Of a stretch of DNA of 6,630 nt, positions 1-5,401 are shown piece after piece. The position numbers and the translations under genes are program-made. Each line of letters opens with the position of its first letter. Position 1 is the stretch's first letter. The notes under the pieces were generated by a model. The model did no database searches and had not been told where the DNA came from. It was given only the letters and a program-made list of their open reading frames with translations. The stretch is from JALTID01 sp027004335 [NCBI: bacterium]. Its GTDB lineage: Bacteria; JALSQH01. The DNA is taken from contig JALTID010000229.1 of the NCBI GenBank assembly GCA_027004335.1, forward strand, positions 1 through 6,630, given 5' to 3'.

Positions 1-149
1 ATCCAAGGTAGATAGAACAAAAAATCATCTATCTGTTTGAGAATTATTTCTTTGTAGTCATAATCAAGTTTGATTTTTGTAGGAGTTACTACATCCATTA
101 AACTTTTTAATACTTTTATTGACCACCCGGGTAAATTTTCATATTTCAT
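1..149 (-). CDS. Unidentified protein, N-terminal 49 residues only (runs off left edge)
   Basis: An open frame reads leftward from an ATG at 147-149 to the window edge without a stop. It is preceded by a good ribosome binding site (AGGTGGT on the minus strand, 155-161, about 6 nt from the start) and by a convincing promoter at 176-204, so it is very likely a real gene. The visible protein begins MKYENLPGWSIKVL, continues with a Leu/Met/Val-rich helix ending in VVTPTK, and then has a second helix ending DDFLFYLPW. This helix - 'P' turn - acidic helix - 'LP' pattern is reminiscent of the small helical domain (gluconate 2-dehydrogenase subunit 3-like) found at the N terminus of some GMC-type or fatty-alcohol FAD oxidoreductases. 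That resemblance is from memory and weak. No catalytic motif is visible, so I assign no function. It lies downstream of the PHP gene on the same strand with a 113-nt gap, and its own promoter suggests it can be expressed separately. Confidence 0.72.
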   Translation of the reverse strand, partial: MKYENLPGWSIKVLKSLMDVVTPTKIKLDYDYKEIILKQIDDFLFYLPW

Positions 150-154
150 ACTTA

Positions 155-161
155 ACCACCT
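155..161 (-). promoter_or_regulatory. Ribosome binding site of the left-edge gene
   Basis: AGGTGGT on the minus strand ends about 6 nt before the ATG at 147-149. It pairs well with the anti-Shine-Dalgarno sequence and supports this start codon. Confidence 0.7.
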
Positions 162-175
162 GTTTGTTTGAACTA

Positions 176-204
176 ATAATATCATCTTGATTAAACAAAG
201 TCAA
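176..204 (-). promoter_or_regulatory. Sigma-70-type promoter for the left-edge gene
   Basis: On the minus strand TTGACT (199-204) is followed after 17 bp by TATTAT (176-181), each one base from consensus. A TGA directly precedes the -10 box, giving an extended TGn -10. Transcription would begin near 168-170, leaving a leader of about 20 nt that contains the ribosome binding site. This is read from the sequence only. Confidence 0.65.
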
Positions 205-262
205 GTTCCCGCCTTATTCTGGTTAAGAGAGCAATTCCGAAAAGAATGAAAATAGCCCAGAC

Positions 263-1057
263 TTATAAAAAAATCTTCAGAAATTTCCCGATTTCCTTTT
301 CAGTCTTGTAAAAATCACCAAGATTATAGTCTCTTGTATAGCCATGCCAGTCAGAACCAGCAGTTACAAGCAAGTCATGTTCTCTTGCAATTTCTACAAA
401 ACTTTCACTTATCTCATCAGTCATGCCCCTTCTTCCATTGTACGCCTCTATACCTTTTATTCCAGCTTTAAGCATATAATCAAAATGTTTTTCTATCTCC
501 TCAGGTACAGGATGAGCCCACACAGGAATTCCGCCACCCTTTAAAATTTCTGAAACAGCTCCTTCGGGAGTAACACTTATGGGTACAGAAAAGTCCTTCA
601 AATATTTCTCAAAAACCTCCGAAGGAGTTGCACCGTAGCCATTTTCCATAAGATAAAAAACAAGGTGGCCCCTTGTATAGGTAGTGGCACCAAACCTTTC
701 AAAAAGCTTTTCAACAGTAACATCTACACCAAATTTTTGTAATTCTGACACTATCTCCTTAATTCTTCCCAGTCTTTCATGTTGAATGCTCTTAAGAAAT
801 TCTTTAAAATCTTCATCAAACTTTTTAAAATAACCCAGAATATGGATCTCATCAGGACCCCGGTAACTTGTTACCTCAACAGCTCTTATTATCTTAAGAG
901 GAGTATTAAAACCCTGTGCTTTTTCATTTGCTTCCACACAATCATGATCAGCAATGGCAATCACATCAAGTCCACCAATTTCTGCTTTTTTAACCACTTC
1001 CTCAGGTGGATAGATCCCATCAGAGCAATTTGTATGCATGTGAAGGTCAACCTTCAT
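263..1057 (-). CDS. PHP-domain metal-dependent phosphoesterase (RNase AM / nucleoside 3',5'-bisphosphate phosphatase-like)
   Basis: This 264-residue protein is a complete PHP (polymerase and histidinol phosphatase) domain, close to the family's usual length of about 270-290. The metal-site motifs appear in order: DLHMH (H6, H8), SDG (D13), ADHD (H38), VEVTS (E61), IHILGY (H72), RGH (H131), WAHP (H182) and SDWHG (D236, H238). Together they supply the expected trinuclear metal-binding ligands. In the stand-alone family (COG0613 type, including E. coli RNase AM, formerly TrpH/YciV) such proteins remove phosphate from 3',5'-nucleoside bisphosphates and degrade short RNA from the 5' end in the cytoplasm. 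That substrate is inferred from the family. The start is supported by GGAGG at 1064-1068 and a promoter at 1090-1117. The gene is divergent from purL and shares its upstream region. One small difference from the common TDHD motif is Ala in place of Thr (IADHD), which is not a metal ligand. A histidinol-phosphatase role is less likely from the motif spacing, and no his genes are present. Confidence 0.88.
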   Translation of the reverse strand: MKVDLHMHTNCSDGIYPPEEVVKKAEIGGLDVIAIADHDCVEANEKAQGFNTPLKIIRAVEVTSYRGPDEIHILGYFKKFDEDFKEFLKSIQHERLGRIKEIVSELQKFGVDVTVEKLFERFGATTYTRGHLVFYLMENGYGATPSEVFEKYLKDFSVPISVTPEGAVSEILKGGGIPVWAHPVPEEIEKHFDYMLKAGIKGIEAYNGRRGMTDEISESFVEIAREHDLLVTAGSDWHGYTRDYNLGDFYKTEKEIGKFLKIFL

Positions 1058-1063
1058 ATCTAA

Positions 1064-1068
1064 CCTCC
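1064..1068 (-). promoter_or_regulatory. Ribosome binding site of the PHP gene
   Basis: GGAGG on the minus strand lies 6 nt before the ATG at 1055-1057 and confirms this start. Confidence 0.8.
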
Positions 1069-1089
1069 GAATAAATAAATTAAGGGAAA

Positions 1090-1117
1090 AGTTTAGCAGA
1101 AATTAAAGTGTAGTCAA
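1090..1117 (-). promoter_or_regulatory. Probable promoter for the PHP gene (divergent from purL)
   Basis: On the minus strand TTGACT (1112-1117) is separated by 16 bp from TAAACT (1090-1095), preceded by TGC as an extended TGn element. The -10 box matches consensus at only four of six positions, so this is weaker than the purL promoter. The predicted start near 1083 gives a leader of about 25 nt ending in the GGAGG site. Confidence 0.5.
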
Positions 1118-1133
1118 GACTTATATCTTCCTT

Positions 1134-1161
1134 TTGAAAACCAAATCTTCTCTGATATAAT
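1134..1161 (+). promoter_or_regulatory. Strong sigma-70-type promoter for the purL operon
   Basis: TTGAAA (1134-1139), a 16-bp spacer and a perfect TATAAT (1156-1161) are present, with TGA immediately upstream of the -10 box (extended -10). Transcription should start near 1168-1170, leaving only about 15 nt before the purL ATG. Such a leader holds just the ribosome binding site and cannot contain a purine riboswitch. Any purine control here would have to act at the DNA level or elsewhere. Confidence 0.75.
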
Positions 1162-1173
1162 TACACCTTACAC

Positions 1174-1178
1174 AGGAG
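1174..1178 (+). promoter_or_regulatory. Ribosome binding site of purL
   Basis: AGGAG sits 6 nt before the ATG at 1185-1187, which fixes the purL start. Confidence 0.8.
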
Positions 1179-1184
1179 AAAATT

Positions 1185-3401
1185 ATGAAAAAAAAACCTG
1201 AAGTTTCTGTTGAATTAGCTAAAAAACTGGGACTGAAAGAGGATGAATATGAGAGGATATTTAAAATACTTGGAAGAAAACCTGGATACACAGAATTGGG
1301 AATTTTTGCAGGACTATGGTCAGAGCATTGTAGTTACAAGAGCTCTAAAAAATTTCTGAAAAGATTCCCCACCAAAGGTCCTCAGGTTATTCAGGGACCG
1401 GGAGAAAATGCGGGGGTCGTGGATATTGGAGATGGTCTGGCTGTAGTTTTTAAAATGGAAAGTCACAATCATCCATCATATATTGAACCATACCAGGGAG
1501 CAGCCACAGGAGTTGGTGGTATACTCAGAGATGTTTTCACAATGGGGGCAAGACCAATTGCAAATATGGACTCACTCCATTTTGGAGAAATCGGGTTTCC
1601 CAGAATGAAATATCTGGTGGAAGGTGTTGTTGAGGGGATCGGGGACTATGGCAACTGTGTTGGTGTTCCCACAGTAGCCGGAGAAACATATTTTGAAAAG
1701 GGGTACAACTATAATATACTGGTCAATGCCTTCACCCTTGGCATAGCGAATAAAGATAAGATCTTTTACGGAAGAGCTGTGGGACCTGGAAATAAAGTGT
1801 TTTATGTAGGGTCAAGAACAGGGAGAGATGGGATTCATGGTGCAACTATGGCATCAGAAGAGTTCTCAGAAGACACAGAGGAGAAAAAACCCACAGTACA
1901 GGTGGGTGATCCCTTCATGGAAAAACTCCTCCTTGAGGCATGCCTGAAAGTAATGGATAAAAATCTGATAGTGGGAATTCAGGATATGGGGGCTGCTGGA
2001 CTAACCTCAAGTTCCTTTGAAATGGCAGGGAGAGCTGGCACTGGTATGATACTAAATCTAGACAAAGTGCCTACAAGAGAAGAGGGAATGACTTCTTATG
2101 AGATCATGCTCTCAGAATCACAGGAGAGAATGCTACTGGTGGTAAAGAAAGGTCATGAAGAGGAGGTAAAAAAGATCTTTCAAAAGTGGGATCTTCAGGC
2201 AGTGGAAATAGGAGAAATTATAGAAGAACCAGTAATGGTGGGATATTTCCATGGAGAAAAAGTTTTTGAACTGCCGGTTCATCCTCTTACAGAAGAAGCT
2301 CCTGTATATGACAGACCAAGAAAAGTTCCAGATTATATAAAAGAGGTCCATTCATTTGATGAAAATTCTCTTCCCCTCCCTGATGACCTAACTGAGACCA
2401 TAGAAGAACTACTTGTAAGACCAAACATCGCTAGTAAAAGATGGATATACAGACAGTACGATCATATGGTCCAGATTAATACCGTTATAAGGCCAGGAGG
2501 AGATGCGGCACTTCTAAGAATAAAAGGGACCAATAAATTTCTTGGTCTTGTGGTTGAAAGCAATGGGAGATATACATATCTTGACCCTCTTGAGGGAAGT
2601 AAGTGGATTATGGCAGAAGCTGCTATAAATCTTGCAACAATTGGGACCAGACCTCTTGCAATCACAGATTGTCTTAATTTTGGAAATCCGGAAAAACCTG
2701 AAATTATGTGGCAGTTTGAGCAATCAGTAGAGGGACTAAGCCTGGCATGTGAGATTCTCAAGACACCGGTGGTAAGTGGGAATGTAAGTTTCTATAACGA
2801 AACAAATGGGAAACCCATACTGCCCACCCCTGCAGTGGGAATGGTGGGTCTGGCAGAAGGAATAAAAAAAATACCTTCAAATTTCTTTACCTCAGGAGAT
2901 AATCTGATCTACCTCGTTGGTGATTCTCCTCTCTCACTTGCAGGTAGCGAATATCTTAAAATGAAAAAAGGAAGTATTATTGGAAAGTTACCCTCCATTA
3001 ATCTTGAATATATTGCAAATCTTGTGGAACTTCTGCTAAGTTTATGGTGGGAAGGAAACATAGAATCCGCTCACGATGTTTCAGAGGGGGGAGTGGCTGT
3101 GGCGCTCTTAGAGATGTCAATGGGAAGCAGAGGCAAAATTGGGTTCAACATTAAATTACCAGGTGGTAACGAGAGAATAGACAGAATTCTCTTCTCAGAA
3201 ACACCGGGAAGAGTTTTAATAGAAGTAAAGGAAAAAAATAGAGAAAATTTTGAAAAAGCAGTAAGAGAGAAGAACATACCCATTTACTACTTAGGAAAAA
3301 CTACTAATGAAAAAGGTATCATAGATGCTCAACTAATTATTAACACTGTTGAATTATTTAAAAAATGGGATAATTTTCTGGAAGAATCTTTAAGACAATA
3401 A
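1185..3401 (+). CDS. purL: Phosphoribosylformylglycinamidine synthase subunit PurL (small PurL type)
   Basis: PurL is the synthetase subunit of FGAM synthase. With ATP and ammonia it converts formylglycinamide ribonucleotide (FGAR) to FGAM, the fourth step of IMP synthesis. At 738 residues it matches the small form of Bacillus and Thermotoga (about 600-745), not the roughly 1300-residue fused form of E. coli, so it should need separate PurQ (glutaminase) and PurS partners. The two pseudo-symmetrical halves of the PurM/PurL fold are both visible. The N half has SEHCSYKSS (46-54), MESHNHPS (91-98, nucleotide and Mg binding), GGILRDVF (111-118), GARP (121-124), [11 protein letters not shown] (266-276) and LSESQERM (309-316). 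The C half has RPGGDAA (436-442), [12 protein letters not shown] (495-506), SGNVSFYNE (531-539) and HDVSEGG (630-636). No motif is broken. It is the first gene of the rightward operon and has its own promoter. purF follows after 12 nt. purS and purQ, often directly upstream of purL, are absent: the upstream neighbour is the divergent PHP gene. Confidence 0.97.
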   Translation: MKKKPEVSVELAKKLGLKEDEYERIFKILGRKPGYTELGIFAGLWSEHCSYKSSKKFLKRFPTKGPQVIQGPGENAGVVDIGDGLAVVFKMESHNHPSYIEPYQGAATGVGGILRDVFTMGARPIANMDSLHFGEIGFPRMKYLVEGVVEGIGDYGNCVGVPTVAGETYFEKGYNYNILVNAFTLGIANKDKIFYGRAVGPGNKVFYVGSRTGRDGIHGATMASEEFSEDTEEKKPTVQVGDPFMEKLLLEACLKVMDKNLIVGIQDMGAAGLTSSSFEMAGRAGTGMILNLDKVPTREEGMTSYEIMLSESQERMLLVVKKGHEEEVKKIFQKWDLQAVEIGEIIEEPVMVGYFHGEKVFELPVHPLTEEAPVYDRPRKVPDYIKEVHSFDENSLPLPDDLTETIEELLVRPNIASKRWIYRQYDHMVQINTVIRPGGDAALLRIKGTNKFLGLVVESNGRYTYLDPLEGSKWIMAEAAINLATIGTRPLAITDCLNFGNPEKPEIMWQFEQSVEGLSLACEILKTPVVSGNVSFYNETNGKPILPTPAVGMVGLAEGIKKIPSNFFTSGDNLIYLVGDSPLSLAGSEYLKMKKGSIIGKLPSINLEYIANLVELLLSLWWEGNIESAHDVSEGGVAVALLEMSMGSRGKIGFNIKLPGGNERIDRILFSETPGRVLIEVKEKNRENFEKAVREKNIPIYYLGKTTNEKGIIDAQLIINTVELFKKWDNFLEESLRQ

Positions 3402-3403
3402 AA

Positions 3404-3408
3404 GGGGG
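3404..3408 (+). promoter_or_regulatory. Ribosome binding site that decides the purF TTG start
   Basis: AAGGGGGT, one base from the ideal AAGGAGGT, lies between the purL stop (3399-3401) and a TTG at 3414-3416, about 5 nt from that codon. The next in-frame Met is residue 14, beyond the catalytic Cys7, and an in-frame TAA at 3399 blocks any start further upstream. TTG is therefore the only workable start. Confidence 0.75.
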
Positions 3409-3413
3409 TAAAT

Positions 3414-4838
3414 TTGCCCTTAAGAGATGAATGTGGCGTAATTGCCTTCTATAATATGCCAGAAGCCTCCAACCTTGCATATTATGGTCTATTTGCTCTC
3501 CAGCACAGAGGTCAGGAGAGTGCCGGGATTGTATCAATGGAAAGCGAAACAGGAAAAACCTATACCTACAGACACATGGGCATGGTAACAGAGGTTTTTA
3601 CAAAAAACATCCTCCGTAGATTACCCGGTGATATGGCAATCGGACATGTTAGATATTCAACACATGGAGCTTCTGCTGCAAGAAATATTCAACCACTGGT
3701 TGTGGAATATGAATGGGGAACCTTTGCAGTGGCACACAATGGAAATTTAGTAAATGCAGACAGACTGAGAAAGCAGCTCCAGAAAGATGGTGCTATTTTC
3801 CACACCACAGTTGACACTGAGGTTCTGCTTCATCTGATAGCCATGGATGATTCTGAACTCATAGAAGCTAAAATCGTTAACTCAATTGATAAACTTCAGG
3901 GAGCCTTTTCAATGGTAATGCTTACCCCTCAGTATCTTGTGGCAGCAAGAGATACCAGAGGGTTCAGACCACTTGTCCTTGGAAAATTGGGTGATGGATA
4001 TGTGGTTGCGTCAGAAACATGCGCCTTTGATCTTATAGATGCTACTTATATTCGGGACATTGAACCTGGAGAGGTCCTTTTCATAGGGAAAGAAGGGATC
4101 TTTAGTAAGTATCTATCAGGGCGGGGAGAAAAAGCATCCTGCGTTTTTGAACTGATCTATTTTGCCAGACCTGACAGCGTAATTTACGATGGTGTATCAG
4201 TATACGAAATAAGAAAAAAGTTAGGTGAAAAGCTTGCAGAGGAACAGTATGTTGAAGCTGATCTTGTAATTCCCGTTCCCGATTCAGGGGTACCTGCCGC
4301 CATAGGATATTCCCAGAGATCAGGTATTCCGTTTGAAATGGGGCTAATAAGAAATCATTATATAGGAAGAACCTTTATCCAGCCCCTTCAGAGCCAAAGG
4401 GATCTGGGGGTAAAACTAAAATTGAACCCGGTAAAAGGTCTTTTAAGAGATAAAAGAGTGGTTGTCATTGATGACTCAATAGTAAGAGGAACTACAAGCA
4501 AGAAAATCATCAGAATGCTCCGAGAAGCAGGGGCAAAAGAAATTCACCTCAGGATCAGTTCCCCGCCGGTTACTCATCCCTGTTATTACGGGATTGATAC
4601 ACCTGCCCAGAAGGAGTTAATTGCTTCACAGAAATCAAGTTCAATTGAAGAAATAAGAAAAGATCTTGAAGCAGATACTCTGGGTTATCTGAGCATTGAT
4701 GGATTAAGGGAGGTGGTTGGATCATCAGACAACTTCTGCTATGCATGTTTTACAGGTGATTACCCTGTAGATCCCAGAGGTGTAGAAAGATCTCCGCAGA
4801 TGTCACTTTTTGAAGTAAGCAGAGAGGAGGAGAAATAA
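3414..4838 (+). CDS. purF: Amidophosphoribosyltransferase PurF, iron-sulfur type with short propeptide
   Basis: PurF commits PRPP to purine synthesis: its glutaminase domain releases ammonia, which a phosphoribosyltransferase (PRT) domain joins to PRPP to give 5-phosphoribosylamine. The 474 residues match the family (about 460-505). The N-terminal Ntn-hydrolase domain has DECGV with nucleophile Cys7, ALQHRGQESAG (28-38), HVRYSTHG (78-85), AHNGN (107-111) and TTVDTE (131-136). The PRT domain has VIPVPDSG (285-292), GLIRNHYIGRTFIQP (310-324) and the PRPP loop VVVIDDSIVRGTT (349-361). Start is TTG, chosen from the ribosome binding site and because Cys7 must be included. Six residues (MPLRDE) would be removed autocatalytically to expose Cys. 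Cys243, Cys390, Cys442 and Cys445 correspond to the four ligands of the 4Fe-4S cluster in the Bacillus-type enzyme, in which the cluster makes the protein oxygen-labile. This suggests life at low oxygen, although aerobic Bacillus also has it. The stop codon overlaps the pyrE start by 1 nt, and the gene's 3' end carries the pyrE ribosome binding site. Confidence 0.97.
   Translation: MPLRDECGVIAFYNMPEASNLAYYGLFALQHRGQESAGIVSMESETGKTYTYRHMGMVTEVFTKNILRRLPGDMAIGHVRYSTHGASAARNIQPLVVEYEWGTFAVAHNGNLVNADRLRKQLQKDGAIFHTTVDTEVLLHLIAMDDSELIEAKIVNSIDKLQGAFSMVMLTPQYLVAARDTRGFRPLVLGKLGDGYVVASETCAFDLIDATYIRDIEPGEVLFIGKEGIFSKYLSGRGEKASCVFELIYFARPDSVIYDGVSVYEIRKKLGEKLAEEQYVEADLVIPVPDSGVPAAIGYSQRSGIPFEMGLIRNHYIGRTFIQPLQSQRDLGVKLKLNPVKGLLRDKRVVVIDDSIVRGTTSKKIIRMLREAGAKEIHLRISSPPVTHPCYYGIDTPAQKELIASQKSSSIEEIRKDLEADTLGYLSIDGLREVVGSSDNFCYACFTGDYPVDPRGVERSPQMSLFEVSREEEK
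4825..4830 (+). promoter_or_regulatory. Ribosome binding site of pyrE inside the purF 3' end
   Basis: AGGAGG lies 7 nt before the pyrE ATG and within the last codons of purF (encoding Glu-Glu-Glu-Lys). The TAATG junction plus this site favours reinitiation by ribosomes finishing purF. Confidence 0.8.
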
Positions 4839-5401
4839 TGACACTAAAAGAGATGAGAGAAAAGCTAAAACAGATAATCATGGAAAAATCGTATGAGGAA
4901 AGAGAGGTAATTCTTGCATCTGGCAGAAAAAGCAATTTCTATTTTGATAGTAAACACACCACTCTCCATCCAGAAGGAAGTTATCTGGTGGGAAAGCTTT
5001 TCTTTGAAGAAATAAAAAAGTTTAATCAAGAAGTAAAAGGAGTTGGTGGTCTTACTCTCGGTGCCGACCCCATTGCAACGGCGGTATCACTGATCAGTTA
5101 CCTGGAAGGTCAACCAATTCCTGCATTTATTGTAAGAAAAGAACCTAAAACACACGGAATTTCGCAGTGGATAGAGGGATGGAAGAATCTGGAAACAGGT
5201 GTCCCAGTAATTATAGTGGAAGATGTGGTAACCACAGGTGGTTCAAGTTTAAAAGCAGCTAAAAGAGTAAAAGAAGCTGGTTATAGTATTGTGGGAATAG
5301 TAGCCCTTGTGGACAGAGAAGAAGGTGGCAGAGAGAAGATTGAGGCGGAAGGCTACACTCTTAGATCAATTTTTACTAAATCTGAGCTCCTCAATAAATG
5401 A
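4838..5401 (+). CDS. pyrE: Orotate phosphoribosyltransferase PyrE
   Basis: PyrE transfers the phosphoribosyl group of PRPP to orotate, giving orotidine 5'-phosphate, the penultimate step to UMP. The 187 residues fit the family (about 170-215). Signature features are GLTLGADPIATA (71-82, core near the substrate site), the flexible catalytic loop RKEPKTHG (100-107; Arg100, Lys101, Lys104 and His106 match the conserved loop residues), and the type I PRTase PRPP motif VIIVEDVVTTGGS (124-136; acidic pair Glu128-Asp129). RKSNFYFDSKHT (30-41) is the usual N-terminal orotate and PRPP region. Hypoxanthine- or adenine-PRTases are excluded by the KEPKTHG loop. The ATG overlaps the purF TAA by 1 nt, and its own TGA overlaps the trmFO ATG (ATGA). 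No other pyrimidine gene is visible, so this gene has been placed in a purine-led operon, next to the other PRPP-consuming enzyme. Confidence 0.96.
   Translation: MTLKEMREKLKQIIMEKSYEEREVILASGRKSNFYFDSKHTTLHPEGSYLVGKLFFEEIKKFNQEVKGVGGLTLGADPIATAVSLISYLEGQPIPAFIVRKEPKTHGISQWIEGWKNLETGVPVIIVEDVVTTGGSSLKAAKRVKEAGYSIVGIVALVDREEGGREKIEAEGYTLRSIFTKSELLNK

Larger units (their letters stand above)
150..262. other. Gap between the two minus-strand genes; no clear terminator
   Basis: These 113 nt hold the promoter and ribosome binding site of the left-edge gene. Between the PHP stop codon and that promoter I find only a 4-bp hairpin (ATTC/GAAT) with no following U-tract, so no intrinsic terminator is supported. 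Read-through from the PHP gene into the next gene is possible. The stretch 194-262 is also an open, hydrophobic continuation of the PHP frame (see findings). Confidence 0.5.
1058..1184. other. Divergent intergenic regulatory region between the PHP gene and purL
   Basis: These 127 nt hold back-to-back promoters whose -35 boxes are 16 bp apart (1112-1117 minus, 1134-1139 plus), each with its ribosome binding site close behind. A 14-bp imperfect palindrome (AAGA-N6-TCTT, 1116-1129) sits between and partly over the -35 elements and could be an operator. This part is speculative. No structured RNA leader fits on either side. Confidence 0.55.

Noticed and set aside
205-262. Intrinsic terminator after the PHP gene
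   Set aside because: Only a 4-bp ATTC/GAAT stem and a distant TCTGG/CCAGA pairing with a loop over 30 nt can be drawn, with no U-tract after either.
344-1063. Plus-strand open frames at 344-544 and 779-1063
   Set aside because: They are antisense to the well-supported PHP gene, have no family motifs and no ribosome binding site, and are Cys/Phe/His-rich in the way expected of shadow frames.
1140-1184. A purine riboswitch or attenuator ahead of purL
   Set aside because: The promoter's -10 box ends only 23 nt before the ATG, so the leader is too short for an aptamer, and no pairing stems are seen.
2133-3283. Minus-strand open frames inside purL (2133-2351, 2462-2761, 2514-2723, 3071-3283)
   Set aside because: All lie opposite conserved PurL motifs, overlap each other in different frames, and show no motif or initiation signal.
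4838-5401. Disruption or fusion between purF and pyrE, both of which have PRT folds
   Set aside because: Each gene has its complete set of motifs, its own start and stop, and normal length; the overlap is ordinary operon packing.
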